64,000 bases of DNA from Micromussa lordhowensis (taxonomy: Eukaryota; Cnidaria; Anthozoa; Scleractinia; Lobophylliidae). The DNA lies in contig OZ026597.1 in the NCBI GenBank assembly GCA_964020085.1, positions 26,585,948-26,649,947 of the forward strand, written 5' to 3'. A model generated the notes under the pieces. That model made no database searches and was not told the origin of the DNA. It was given only the letters and a program-made list of their open reading frames with translations. A program made the position numbers and the translations under genes. This document shows positions 1 to 13,383 of this stretch, piece after piece. The first letter of the stretch is position 1. Each line of letters begins with the position of its first letter.

Positions 1-579
1 CTTGTACGTTTTAGAATCGGTCAAAAACACGTAATACTTCTCTTTAGTTTTAAGATAACAACTGTTGTAAGTGACGTGTGTGTATGTGCGCAAAGAAACG
101 GAGCGATATTGCACGGTCAAAAAGTTCATATCTTGTTCTTATTTCACTTCGCCCAACATTCCCAACATATCCAAATTTTACAACTTCCGAACATACCCAA
201 ATTTTCTACCTCAAACAGGTTTTGGTGCGTATTGTGCAATAGTGTTATTGTGCAGCGACTTTTCTGTCCATTAATTCGTACACTATATATCCGGATGCCT
301 TTTTTATTTTGTTTATTTTGATCGTGCAGGTCGACCTGTTCTCTGGCAGCCTTTTCCTTCCTGTAAACGATGCCAGTGGTTTCCTTTAAAACAGGGAAAT
401 AAAAGAGTTTTGTTGGTTTTCGTTTTCAGCTGCTTGCCGCTCGGCCAAATAACGTTTGTGAATCTGTCGTCATGTAAAGTAGTTTAAAAATGTTCAAATG
501 TTGTTGTTTATAGTGGTCAAGACACTTAGCTGCACCTAGCTAGTTCACATGCATTCCACGTAAACTAAATGGAACAAAT
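1..579. other. Left edge, no gene recognised
   Basis: AT-rich DNA with two short overlapping open frames (71-321) lacking any recognisable feature. A possible small exon near 331-371 (after GTGCAG) could belong to an upstream part of the TBC gene, but has no independent support. Confidence 0.4.
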
Positions 580-1425
580 ACTTTTTTTTTTTAAATAAAA
601 GCAAATACAAGTGGTGAGGAAGCCCAAAAAGAAACCATGGGGCTTATAGATATTGGGCTCCCTCAGAGTAAAAAATAGTTAACAGTAACAGTAAGGCCAG
701 GATCGAAGGTAAAATACAATGAATGAAAGTATAGATTAACTAGTTACAAAGAGTGAGTTGAAAACAAAAACAAACAAACTAAGGTTCAGTATGACAAAAT
801 ATATAGCAAAGATAATATCAAACATGTGAAGAAAGGTACGTAATTACTATAAGATTTTCAAGCTAATAATTAATATAAATATTTTTTTCAATTTTGCTCT
901 GAATGAATGGAGAGAGTTAGTTTCTTTAATATCATTATTTAAAGAGCTATAAAAAGTTGGTCCTTGGAAACTGACAGAAAATTTTCGAAGGGTAGTTCTA
1001 CAAAAAGGAAGGTGAAAATCGTTCGCGTATCTAATGACATAGCTATGGACTTGTTTGTTTAAAGAAAAATAATTGTTGAACTTTGAAGGCAAAAGAGAAC
1101 GGCTGAAAGAAAACATAAGTTTACCCAATTCTAGTTGTCTAACATCGTTAAGTTTTAGTAGCTCCAGTTCTTTGAAAATAGGGTCCGAATTAGAATCGAA
1201 AGTCGATTTAGAAATAATTCTGATAACTCTCTTTTGCAAAGAGACAAGACGGCGAAGATTAGTTTTGTACGTAGATCCCCAGACAATGATGCAATAATGA
1301 AGATAAGGATAAACTAAGCAATAGTAAAGAGTTTTTAGACATGGTTTAGGTAGAAAAAATCTTGCTCTACTAATTGCTCTACTAATATCAACTAAACATA
1401 ATAGGCTTAAAAATCCCAAGGCCAT
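580..1425 (-). mobile_element. 5'-truncated LINE, reverse-transcriptase C-terminal part
   Basis: A minus-strand open frame at 1425-847 (192 residues) shows the characteristic C-terminal region of non-LTR reverse transcriptases: the block LKTLYYCLVYPYLHYCIIVW followed by a basic LQKRVIRII helix and a run of Phe/Tyr-rich sequence to the end. This is typical of CR1/L2/jockey-type elements. No catalytic YADD is included, so the element is truncated at its 5' side near 1425, where it abuts a SINE fragment in the same orientation. The 3' side ends in a poly-T run at about 581-592 (poly-A tail on the minus strand). It is a dead copy upstream of the TBC exons. Confidence 0.85.
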
Positions 1426-1500
1426 TTACAAGCACGCCGAGGAGTTGAACTAGGGTCTACCGAAAAACAACTCCAGCTTAGTGGTCAGGGCGGTACTTGA
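1426..1500 (-). mobile_element. Fragment of tRNA-Ser-derived SINE
   Basis: On the minus strand this stretch reads as the internal part of the SINE found complete at 7639-7937: the words TTCGGTAG and AGTTCAACTCCTCGG are shared. It directly abuts the LINE remnant, so it may be a nested or chimeric insertion. Borders are approximate. Confidence 0.6.
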
Positions 1501-1960
1501 AGCTGTAGTTGCTCAGGAAATGTTTTTGTGTTGTTTTGTTAAGTTGATGACGCGAACCCCTATATCACACTGCTAACATACTACATGTGAGCTTCCTTTG
1601 GCTCGTCCACTGTTTTATAATTACTCCTCAAAAGAGGTTTATGTAGATCATCGATTCTTGCTCCACAAATGTAGGCTGGGCCAAAGTTCCTCCAACCTAC
1701 CACTATGTGCGCTAAGCGGGCCTTTTTTCTATCGGTAGTGGTCTCCTTTGTGTCTTTTAAGAGAGTGCTAAGCTGACGCGGGGGATGATGGGGGATGAGG
1801 AAAGATGGGGGACTCCAGTATGTATGTTGATTTCAGGGCTAATTGAGTTTAAAAGTTTAACACTTGAAATTTTCTCTGCGTTTTTTTTTTTTTTGATTTT
1901 TGCTGTTTCCAGAAGTTTATGAATCATGCAGTTAATCATTCCTTTGTTTTTGTAGGTCAG

Positions 1961-4900
1961 TGTCATTTAGCTTCAAGGACAGTTATGGTTTTATCCGAGG
2001 AGCAAGAGAAAGTGAAAGCGAGCTATTTCACTTTGTATGCCGCGAGCTAAAACAACATTACTCGAGTTTTTACCGGGTAATATTACTATACAATACTTTG
2101 TACACGTACTTCTGTGTTTCAAGAATAATCTCAATTATTTCTAGAGATAAGAAAAGCAAGGCAAAAATCGAGAAACCCACGAGAATGAAAAATGGATAAT
2201 TAACACAACTGTTTCACAGTTAGTCTTCTTTTAGAAGCAACTTTACTGTTCAAGTAAGGTAGTTTTTAAAAAAGTGAAAAAGTCCTTGTTTTTATGCTTA
2301 GCAGTATTGATTTACTTTGCCTCCACAGAACAGAAGTGGTCATGCCCGTCTGTGGTCACAATACATGAAAGCTAAGCAGCAAGAGACGAAAACTGTTTTT
2401 TTCAAAGAGGTTAGTTAAGCCCCAAAATGTCAGTTGACCCTGAACGTTGGCAATTGTGGCTCAGACGTACCTTGTGAATCAGTATTGCTTCTTTGCAGCA
2501 AGAGATGAAGGCACTTTTGAGAGAGGGTATACCGAAAACATGCAGAAGTGAAGTATGGAGAAGGTAGATCAAATGTTTTCTTTATGGTGAATTGTCCTCC
2601 TATAGCATTTCAGCAGCGTGCCTGTCATTCAGGTCTCATTTCAAAGTCATGTATCACTTTTTTGATCTGTTCGTTGAACAGTTTTGCTATCATAATACTT
2701 TTCTTAGAGTCCCCTTCTTCTCCACCCCTTCCTTCCCTCCCCCCGTCAGTCTAACGGACTTTGAGTTTTTCTTCATAGTGCCATGATACAAAAGGTGGAG
2801 CACATCAAAAAAGAGAAGGTAAGACATCTTTTTCTTCAATTCAGTGGTAGGCATTTCTTGTAAATCTCGATTGCAGTGTACAGTCTCGTTCATAAGTCGC
2901 TAAAATGGATCTGTATTTTTTCTATTTTCAGGGTAGAGATTATTATCAAAAGCTACTTCTACGGGTGGAGAGACGCAAGGTACAGTACTATTGGAAAATC
3001 TTTCTCGTCTTTCAAATAATAAAGAGTTAAATTTAAACTAATCTGGCCTTGTTACTCGCTCATTTCCGTAGCAAGTGCTGTTTACCAGATCTTTACAGAA
3101 AAGGTGTTACCGACGAAGTTTTCGTTAAACTGGAATTCGTTTAACTGGAATTTTTTGTTCAATCAGAAATCATACGATATCAAGAATTTTCGTATTTGCT
3201 TCTCTGCTGGTTCTAATGGCTCTTGTAGTTTCTGCCCCCGTTTATTCCAAAAAAGTTGGAAAAATAGCAATTAAATATGTGTTAATCATGTACAGATACA
3301 ACAACGGCAACAGCCTTTCTTGCATATCATGCAATCCCAGGATCGAAATATTATTTCTCCTTACGATTGCCATAGATTTCTTCTAATGATATTGGAGAAT
3401 TTGGTTGTTCATCGGAAATTTTCTGACAAACAATCTCGATAACATGTTGTTCATGACAGATGTTTGTACTTCAGTGTCTGCCTCGTCGACAGGCCTTTTC
3501 TTCAGTTGTTTCTAAATTCTTGTGCGATATTTACCTAGAGCGACTGGTTACGAGAGTGAAACGTCGTGTCTGGTGGGAAAAAGAGTAAAGAAAATGATTC
3601 TTTTTTCCGCCTTGTCGCAAGCCTTTTCGCCTTCTTTTGCTCGAAGACAGAGAGAGTGGTAATAAATTTGCTTCAGTATGCTAAATCAACACCTCGTGCA
3701 CATCGACACACCAGGCAATTGTAACATCCCATATCGAACACTCCATAATCTACGAATACGAACTATCCCCTTCATGCCATGTGGCACATAGGGCCGCGAA
3801 TCTACGATTACTCCTGTAGTTTAATAATGATGATGACTGTTTTCAGAGTATCTCCGCCACTCACCTGACTGTTACTGAAAACCAGATCAAGTGCGATCTA
3901 CTACGGACCATGCCCAACAATGAACGATTTCGATCTGCCGACTGTGACGGGGTAAGATTTCAAGTTATGACCTTTCCTTATGTCATTCATAATTTATCTA
4001 GATCCAGAAGGCAACCAGCAACATCCGAGCTATTTTACTCTGAGCACGTCAACCAGGGGAAAACATCAGGCTCTGATGTTTTCTGACAGCGCTTGACGTT
4101 GCTTTTCGTCTGTGAAGTTCACATTATCAATTGCAAATGTTTAAGAAGTGTTTTCATTAGATTCCATACGGTATAGTACCCCTTGTTCTTTAAAAGGGGT
4201 GTCACGATATTTATGTAATTTTTCGGTTGGACAAAATTACTTTCAAAATTGAAAATAAACGAAGAACATTGAAGAAGTAATTATTGACAGAAAATCTACA
4301 AGGATGGCCCCAACTGAGGAAGACTCAGAATGATTATGAGCGAAATGTTTGAAAAAAATTGGCAGTCCAAAAATAATAAATGGGGAAAAAATGGAAACTT
4401 ATCACGATCGTTTAATTTCCCCCTGATGGTGGGCGTCCTTGAGTTGTTACTTGACGTTGTGTCATTTGATTACAAGAGCGATTCGGAATATAATACCAAT
4501 TTTGTTTCGCCATATACTTGATAATGGTGTCGTTTATGCCTTTCTGGGAATTTGGTATTGCCAATGTGAAAAGTTTTCTAGTGATTTAGAGATTTGTAGA
4601 TTCGAGCAATCATCCTGTTTGAAGGATGGTGGGAATTTTTTTCAAGTGGACAGGTTTTCATCTCCCTCGGTTAGTGTGGACCAAACGAGGGACACTTCTC
4701 GACATCTCTCAAGAAAAATTTAAAATCCAAGATGTCTCCTTTGAGCTCTTGAGACAACATGCATTAAAATATGTTTAATGGAAAAAAAAGAAATGATCAG
4801 TTCAAAATATGTTGAGAGCGTAGTTGAATTTCCAGCGAATCGGCAGAAAATTGCTTTGTCATGTATCTGGTTCTCGTTTAGCCAAAGATATGATTGAGAT

Positions 4901-7900
4901 ATAAAATAACCGACTAGTTTTAAAATCAAGTGATAGACGAGCGAACTTACCTTGGGACTTAATCTAGAAACGTTAAGACAAGGCAAGTGCTCCACACGGC
5001 AAAACGTCCAACAAAGCAGAAGATTATTTACTTGCGAAGTCAGAATACTATAACACGAATTGCCAGATGTCTTGGCGTCTATAATATTAATGTACTGATA
5101 ATGTTTTATTCGCAGACATGATTGACATTTTAATGACGGCCCTCAGCTATGATTATAATTCTTTTTGATATTTTTTGCTGTAATAGGTGAAGAAATTGTC
5201 TAGGATTCTCCACGCGTTTTGTGTTCATCGTCCAGATATAAATTATCTACAGGTATTTATATCGGTATTTATCTACTCACCTATGAACCTGAAATTTGAC
5301 ATTGATATCAGTTATTAACATTCTAGGCGTCGATGATTCCTGACTGTGAAGACAGTCCTCATGCCATGAAATATTTATTATGTTTAAGGTAGAACAATTG
5401 TAATGAATGATAAGTGAAGGTTCTTCCTATCATTCAGAATTCGATTTAACTGGCCAGAGGGAAAATAGTTCAAGGAACATTCTTCCCACTTCCTCTGGTT
5501 AATAATTTGTGTTACGCTGCGAGACAAAAAGTGTGATTTCTTGCGTGTGGTTAGTTTTTTTTAAGCTGACCAGGACAAGATAATGTGTTAATGTATGTAG
5601 ATTTTCATTGCGAATCTTTGTTTGAATACAATGTTATAAAAATCTGAATAACATGAGTTTTTAGATTATCTCTTACCCGACGGTTGTCTAGTATTGTTGT
5701 TTCCATTTGTTTCCTCGTATGTTCAAAAACTATGCAAGGATTTTGCTTTGCTATAATTTCCCATTTCCTTTTCAGGGAATGAATTTTATCGTGGCCATGT
5801 GTCTCCTTTTTATGGACGAAGAAGACGCCTTTTGGTAACCACATTAGTATTATTTTTTTGTAACAAAATAACTTTGAAAGGAAGTTTACATTTTCCTTTT
5901 CTTATTTTACAGGTCTTTCGTTGCTGTGTCTGAAGTTTACTTAAAAAACTACTTTGACAAGTCTTTGAGCGGGGCCTTAGCAGATCAGGTGGGACAGCCC
6001 TTGCATTTTATTGCCACTTAAAAAATAAAATTTCTTTAAACACAAACTACGATATCATTCGAGCTATTTTAACGGAATCTGTCAAGTCTAAAAATAGAGT
6101 GAAACGTTTTAATGATGAGAATGTATGAATTGTGAACTGCGCTTTTTTTATGCCTGGCTTTTTCGACAGTTGCGCGACCTAGCCTGACGTTAATTGCGTG
6201 ACACTAGCGTGACTGGCCATTTTCTGTTTTGCGAAATGTAACCTAGCCTCTGTATGAAATGACCTTGTGATGATAGAGATTAAAAACTAGTTAGCGTGAT
6301 ATCAGGGCAGTTTACATTTCAAATGTAACAAGGTTTGTTTGTATCATAACTACTCTAGCCTGTTGTGTAAGTGAGTACCCACAAACCATTGGGGCAACCT
6401 GACATAATGCTGGGGGGGCTGGGGGTGGATTTAAACTCTAGCCTCGCCTCTGTTCAAAGGTCTATCAGTCCAGTAGCTTGTCTTGTTCTAGGAAGTGTGG
6501 AGTTTAACTCCTGAACTGCGCTTGTGCGGTGGCCAACCAAAAAGCTCTTGCTACTTTGGCCACCGCTCAGATTTAAATTTTATTCCCCGACTGCTTTATA
6601 TTCCTTAACTTTTTTTTACTATTTTCATTACTCTACCTATGAAATATATCTAAATGCCCTATATAGTGAAATAGAGAATTGAATTAAATTTTAAATCAAC
6701 CAGTTGGTTGACATCCTGCTAGTTAGGATTCTATTCGCGCTATCTTTTATTAGCAATTTACTTGTTTACATTGAAGTCCCCTCCCCCGAGTATTTGTTTT
6801 GAAAAACATTAACATCTATCTAGACGTGACAAAAACGTACCTAAGAAATTTTCCGTTGTTTTCAGTCGGTTTTGAATGAGCTTCTGAGTGAATCGTTGCC
6901 AGGTTTACACGCGCATCTCAAGTACTATGGAGTGGACATCTCCACTGTAACATTCAACTGGTTCATCACCATCTTCATTGACGCGGTACCCTTTGAGGTA
7001 AGAAATAAAAATTCCATAGGTATCTTATTAATACTTGTTGGAAAAAGGGTGGATTGCGTGCCGAGAATGAAGAATGTAATAGACAGTGATGAATGAATGA
7101 AATAGACAGTGGGTTAAATAATCGAGTTAATCAAGGAATGGATCCTTTTAATGCTTGAAGACTTATGTGCTGGGTTTAGGGGAAGATTACTGGACTAGTA
7201 AGAACACGCGTCGAACTATTGCGATATTGTTAAAAACAAGAATCAAACGGTCGTAAAGCATGCATCTTGAAACTTGGCCTTAAAGCATCTTATTTAAGTT
7301 TGCTACAATGAGCGACAAAAGTGTTGAGACGCTTCGCAGTAAAATTCGAGTTTCGCGCTCAGTTTTGGAAAATACCAATAAATACGGATAAACAACGTTC
7401 CTAAACCGCGTTCTTAAACCGCAATTAAGTAAAGCTCATGAAAACCTCCAATCTTTCTCGTTTCCTTGTCTCGTTCTCTTTTCTGTGTACAAGTTAAGTT
7501 TTTTTTAACTGATTCTTCCTATCAATCCTGCAGACCGCTGTTCGAATTTGGGATTGTTTTGTCTTCGAAGGTAGAGAGGTTAGTCCGGTTCAAATAGTAA
7601 GCTTTGCTATGTTTGTATAGCGGAGTATTATGTGGAGGTGGCGTGGCCGAGTGGTTTAGGGCGCTGGATTTGAAATCTGGAGGTCCCTGGTTCAAATCCT
7701 TCATCCTACCACTATCTGGATTTGTTCTCGGTAGTCCCGAGTTCAACTCCTCGACCGCGTTGTGTAAATAGCCAACTGGTCAGCCTCCCACCAGTTGGGA
7801 TTCTTAACAGTTTATGTTCTATTTGAAATATTTGTTTATTTATTTATTGATTGATTGATTTATTTATAGTGTCCCCAATTAGCACAACAGTGCTAAATAC

Positions 7901-10900
7901 ATACGACACTTAAATAAAGTTGTTATTATTATTATTAGCAGGCAATTGATAGATAGACCATATGTATTAAAGAAATATAAAATTATGACTTGTTTCAAGA
8001 GTCATGGCAACAGGAGAAGGAGATATTTAGTACGGAAAGAGGATAGCTAACCTTTAATTTTTCTCCCGAAGAAAATTTTCCCCCTGGTTCGAGGAAAATT
8101 TAGAAATTGCGATTTTCGTTCATTTATTGATTCATCAGTTGTTGCAACAATAAATCGACATGCTATCGTTGACCAGCTCTCAAAAGCAACTTTAAAATAT
8201 GCTTCTGAATTTACATTCAGCAATAATTATTGAAAAATAACGTATTGTATCAAACACAAAATGGCATACATAGTATTGTCACATGACCCTTACTATTTAT
8301 TTGATTTTCAGGCATTATTTCGAATCGCTGTGGGTTTATTGAAGGTCCAGCAACACGCTCTGCTGCAGTTGTCTTGTCCCCTGGAAATCATGCAGTACAT
8401 GAAAAGAGCCGCCAGGGTCACTTACGACAAAGATCAGCTTTTTAAGGTAAACACTAAGCTGTCATTGGTCATAAATTAAAAAGCTGAGCAGTATATTAGC
8501 GTGCAAGGGTGCCTGGGAGCGTTTGGTTCGACGTTGCCTATTGAGGGTAAAGTTGTTGTTGTAGTTGTTGTTTTCTTTCGAAACAAAATGTTGAAACCAT
8601 ATGAATGGCTGTTGTTAAGACTTTCAAAATGAACCTGAACTGTGCGAAATAGAATTAGATGCTACCTCCTGTCGCAACTGTTCCATATGAAGCTTTACAT
8701 GGACATAGACAAATGGACATTTGTAGACAGAGTTTGTTTAACAACGCAGGTTAATTACATTAAGTGCAGTTTATAACGCTGAGTTAACGATCAGATGAAC
8801 GTTCGTAGACAAAATTGTACGAAAGTTTGATTATACAACCGAACCTTTAGTTTGTTTCTGGAACCAAGATCTCCCACGGCCAAACGGAGTGAGATCTGGG
8901 CAAGAGATAGCCTCTTGTAGGCGTTCAGTACGTTGTGGCGCAGCGCGAAAAAACGGCGGAATGAGATAAAGGAGAGAGGCTTGGTGCGAGGAGCGAACGA
9001 ACTCTCGCCCCCCTTTCTGCGCCGCGCTTCTCCCCTATTTTTTCGCGCGCCAGTTTTCGCGCTGCGCTCCAACTAACTGAATGCCTGGAAGAGGCTAGGT
9101 ACGAGACGTGTTGATTCATTGCCCTGCTCCATGCTTTTGGTTTATTGGAAAGCTGCTTGGAGAACAGCGAGTGGAAAACGAACGTGCGGGGAATCCCTCG
9201 CCTCTCCTCCACTTTCCAAACCCATTGACTGTTTTGTATTTTCTACCAGTCTTCATATGACGAATTAAAAATCTTCCCGACTATAACAACACTGGATGAG
9301 AAGCAAGCGAAGCATTTAGCGAGTGTTGGAACCGGACAAGACGACAAGTTGATCACAAGAGAAGAGAGAACGGTAGGTTAATGTTTCATTTTGAGTACTC
9401 TTTACTGATTGCTATGAGTGAGATTTTGTTATCAAGACAGCGCCCTCTTGCTGATGATTTCCCTTTATTCTTAACACCAATCTGTTGGACAACGCACTGG
9501 TTGACCAACAGAAATTTTTTGGTTCGAGTGCGTGACGAGCTAAAAGAATGTTTCTTTAGGAAGTCAGCCAATCTCCGGAACGAAAAGGTTAGAATAGAGC
9601 CCAAAAAGCGAACAAATTCGACCGGTCGATCGATCGTCTATAGAAAGGTGCTGAATATTGGGAGTCAATCAGAATAAACCTTATCATGATGTTTAAAAGA
9701 ATCATGCTGTGACGCATATCAGTGCACATGTGACCGCTGACAACAAATGTAAACGATGCCATCGGCTTAATCAGAACGCCGGTGAAGAAGAGCCAGGTAG
9801 CCTGGGAAAGTGGTTTCCATGGAGTAAAGTTTACTCTAGATTGGCTTAACTCGGTCTGATCCATTAGAGGGCTCGGCACCGCAAAACGAGGAATTGTATA
9901 GGAATTATATACAGCTGTTTCGAGAAAGGTTGTCCTGCAGAAGCGTAAAAGCGTACGGAACAATGCCGAAAGGTGTCATGCGTAGAGCTGACTTACCGTA
10001 CGTTGTTTGATCGAAGCTCAAAGTGTTTCAGCGCAAAGGAAGAAGAAACCACAATTGCAGGTATTCATTATTTTCCTTCTACTAGCCTGGAACACCGTGA
10101 ACTTCGATCAACCATTGGTTGCCAACACTACCCATAATTTCTTTCGGCATTATCGTGTACGCGGTTACGTTTTCTAAAAGACACGTATTAACTGACTTAG
10201 CTGTCTCCCCCCCCCCCCCCCTGAAAAAAAAATCCACTTCGGTAAGAGTAAATGAGGGACATGTTCTATGGTCCTGTACCTAGTCTGGATTCATAACGCA
10301 ACCAGGATTAAAATTAGCCAACTAAACAGTTCAAATTGCTGCAAATTGTAGGCCAGTATCTAGAAAGGCCAGCAGAAAGATCTGTATGGATTTGGCGGCT
10401 TATGATATTTTTAGGGTCTCAGTTTTTTTTCCTCGTGTTCTTGTTATTTTGTTTAGCGAGACTGACTGATTTATCTGTACTGTCGGAAGTAAACATGAGT
10501 GATTGAGTTGTTACTTGAAGAATACTGACGTACATATTCCAGCGAAACACGCCGTGTTTGTCATTGATTTGTGTCGCGAACGAAACGAAAATTGATGCGA
10601 AACACATTTTTCTGTTGCTGTTGCATGAATACTCGGTAATCCCTTTCCAAATTCTCCGAGAAATAGAAGATCTGCCATGCCTTATACTTATATACCGATT
10701 GGACGAAACTCATAGATAGAGGAGATTCTCAGCCGCACTTTGTCAAAGGCGCTGTTTAGGAGCCACCTCTACCCTGGTTGCGGAAAATGCTATAAATTGT
10801 CGATTGGCTTATGCTCTATTGCAGAAAAATACTAAAAGATTATTACTGCGACTTGATTTTAATCTTCGTATCCGTGTTTTGTAAGCTGAGAGGGAAATGT

Positions 10901-12049
10901 AATCGCTACAGAATAAGCTAGAAATTATCTGAAGTTATCGCGTAAATGAATTATCTAAAAAAAAGTCCGTTTGTGTATCACATACATGCAAATATACAAA
11001 CATACCGTTCTGTGCGTTTAAGATTTGCGACCTCTTGCTCTCCTCGAAATGTTTTTTTTTTGTTTTTTTTTTTCGTTTTTCCCTTTTTAAAGAGCTATTA
11101 ATTTGCTTGTGACAGGAAACTGAATCCTCTTCCAATTTCAATAGATATTAGCCAAAACAGTCAAACACGGTTTTCCGGTGTTTTCAGCAATAGTGTTCAA
11201 ATTGTAATAACGTGATACAGTTGACACAGTAGCAGCTAATATATCTACAAGGCCAAGTCTTTCAAACATGGCTCTTCAACTAACCTCGAGGAAAGTCCTT
11301 TTCTAATTTGGAAGTGCTTCTTCTGTTTGGCTTGCAAAGTTACACTCAAGAGCGCACATACGAGGTGTCATTTACAATTCCATGTTTTTTTTGCGGAGCT
11401 TTTTATTAAGTAGAATGGGTAGAAAAGTATTACTGTTTCTTATTTAAAGTAGCTTATTGCTTTTTCATATCCGGACATGGATTTTTCCTGTAAGAAGTAA
11501 AATTTAAAAGTAGGTTTTTTTTCCCCTTTTTTTATTTTTCTATTGGAAGAAATACCTGCTTCTGTCCGATATTAAAGTACCCAGAACACCGTAAAAAACT
11601 CATTTGTGTTGTCGCCAAAGTATTTTCATTTTGCTCAAACGTGGGAAGTAAATATTTTGCGTAATGGACCACGAACCCTTCTTTTCCTTTTTTCGTCCTA
11701 AAAGGATTTTCTATCCTACTTTGTCTTTGTCCCTTGTGCGCTAAGTGCCATTTGCGTCGGAAGTTTTTCATTTTTATTCCATTTTCAAGTACGTCGGCGG
11801 TTCTTTTCAGAGCTAAAAGTAAATAAAGTGAGTTTCCAATAACGCCTGTAACTAATTATCGCATTTTGTTTACGTTGTATGTCACGTTTCGTCGCGGCCG
11901 AGCAATTGCGCATGAAGCAGTGCAGATTAAATCCTATTTTCTCTTTACAGTATCCTTACAAATTCAGGCCAGCAGGTTATGAGAATGAACTGTTGGATCA
12001 CCTCGTGAGAGACGCTTTGATTGAAGGCCAAATTCCTCCAGGAATATGA
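1961..12049 (+). CDS. TBC-domain Rab GTPase-activating protein (GRTP1/TBC1D2-like), 5' end unresolved
   Basis: Fourteen exons read with consensus splice sites and matching phases: 1961-2076, 2329-2409, 2499-2563, 2779-2818, 2932-2979, 3847-3951, 5187-5252, 5776-5834, 5913-5988, 6866-6997, 7534-7578, 8312-8446, 9250-9372 and 11951-12049 (TGA), about 395 residues. Both catalytic fingers of dual-finger TBC GAPs are visible. The arginine finger IKCDLLRTMPNN is in the 3847 exon. The glutamine finger INYLQ ends the 5187 exon and is followed by GMNF. Other TBC landmarks are EEDAFW, the helix with FNWFITIFID, and RIWDCFVFEG. The family stimulates GTP hydrolysis by Rab proteins on membranes. The N-terminal DSYGF block resembles GRTP1/TBC1D6, and the core also resembles TBC1D2; the subfamily is not settled. 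The start codon is not identified, because the first exon opens in phase 2 after an AG (an AG five bases earlier is also possible). An AATAAA lies at 12354-12359. Domain call is firm; the exact first exon is not. Confidence 0.88.
7639..7937 (+). mobile_element. SINE with tRNA-Ser-like head and ATT-repeat tail
   Basis: The head at 7640-7700 has a pol III A box (GTGGCCGAGTGGTTTAGGGC) and a B box (GGTTCAAATCC), with an anticodon-like TTTGAAA loop as in Ser tRNA. The head is followed by a unique body (TTCTCGGTAGTCCCGAGTTC) and ends in a run of ATT units. The acceptor-stem ends do not pair and the variable arm is missing, so it is a SINE and not a functional tRNA gene. It lies in a TBC-gene intron just after the exon ending 7578. 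Confidence 0.85.
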
Positions 12050-12736
12050 TGTAAAACTGTATGAATATCAGTGAGGAGAATTTCGATCGTGATTGTGATC
12101 GTGGTACCAAGCTTGACTGCGAAACGTAATTAAGAATGTTTGTGCTGGTTTATTGATCATATTGGTCGTAATGTTGTAATATTCGCCTGAATTAACAACG
12201 AAAACGTCCTACCTCCCACATCCCACGACGTGAAAGAAGAAAGCGATAGTACTTGGAAATTCTTTTAAGTCTACTCCAGAAAAACAAACGTCCCGGAAGG
12301 AAAAGTTGACCCATAACTTTCACGTAAAGCAACATTGTTTGTTCTAGCTCGGAAATAAATTAAATTTATTCTCTTCTTTATATATTAAAAGTTTTACATC
12401 TTCGACTTCCAGCAGTTTCTCTCTTTGCGTCAGATCATTATGGACGCGAACAAAAAAAATTATCAATTGTGCAGATCATAGGTGCAGATCATAGGTAAGA
12501 TTGGTTATTCTCAAGAGAAGATGACGGGAGAGACTTAGTACCAAGGAAATCCCTCTCAAGTTATTTTTAGGTCACTTTCAGCGTCAGAAATTTCAGGAGA
12601 GAAGTAGCCAGTCCTGTGATATACGTGGATAGCTCAAAAAGGCTTTACAATGACGGATTTTCATCCTCTACGAAGACATCCACGCAACTCGCGTGCTAAG
12701 ATTATCCGCGAGAGGGTTGGCAACGGTTGATTAAAA

Positions 12737-13017
12737 AAAGTCTGCATACGAGCCAAGTGGCTCATCAGGCCGGAGCTTATCCCGGTTTCATGAAGTGACT
12801 AGGAGTATTTCTACTCCCGCTAGATTGGATGCTAGTTCATCGCAGGGTTACCCCCAGCATTAAGTTCGCCGGTACCCATTTATACACCTTAGTGGAGAGA
12901 GGAACTGTACGAGTAAAATGTCTAGAACACAACGCAATCTCCCCGGCCAGGGCTCGAACCTGGACCGTTTGATTCGGAGACTAGCGCGTTAACCATAAGG
13001 GCACCACGCCTCCCGCC
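12737..13017 (-). mobile_element. tRNA-derived SINE, near full length
   Basis: On the minus strand the head reads GGTTAACGCGCTAGTCTCCG (A box) and GGTTCGAGCCC (B box), at 12950-13010. The body includes the words GGTGTATAAATGG and GCGATGAACTAGC. It lies between the TBC terminal exon and the first visible propeller exon. The same family recurs at 15731-15895 and, in plus orientation, at 21939-22240 and at the right edge. Confidence 0.85.
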
Positions 13018-13383
13018 GGAAACGTTTGATACCATATCTAAAAACTTGAGAGAGATTACCTAGAGAATAAAGCCTATATGCGGTGGGGTATTAACTCTGT
13101 TATCCTTCATCCTGTCTTGTTATTCTTACGTCTCTATTTCGCTGGTCGCCTCTCGATTTTCCTTTTGCTTTCATCTCGCGGTGTGGAAAAACTTCGGAAT
13201 CGGAGAGAAATCTCTGTGACGTGTGACATTTGAAAAGTTATGCGGTTTTAATTTTTTCAGTTTTGCGATTAGTTTTGCTGGATGGAAAAACTATATAAAT
13301 TGTAGGATTGTAGAAAAGTTGACACATTTAAAGCTTTCTTTTCGTCTTATTTCCATAACTGTTTTTTTTTTTTTCATATGTAG

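Noticed and set aside
7640..7715. Possible tRNA-Ser gene
   Set aside because: A and B boxes are present but the acceptor ends do not pair, the long variable arm is missing, and a SINE body with an ATT tail follows.
12945..13015. Possible minus-strand tRNA gene
   Set aside because: tRNA-like promoter boxes belong to a SINE whose body recurs at 15731, 21939 and the right edge.
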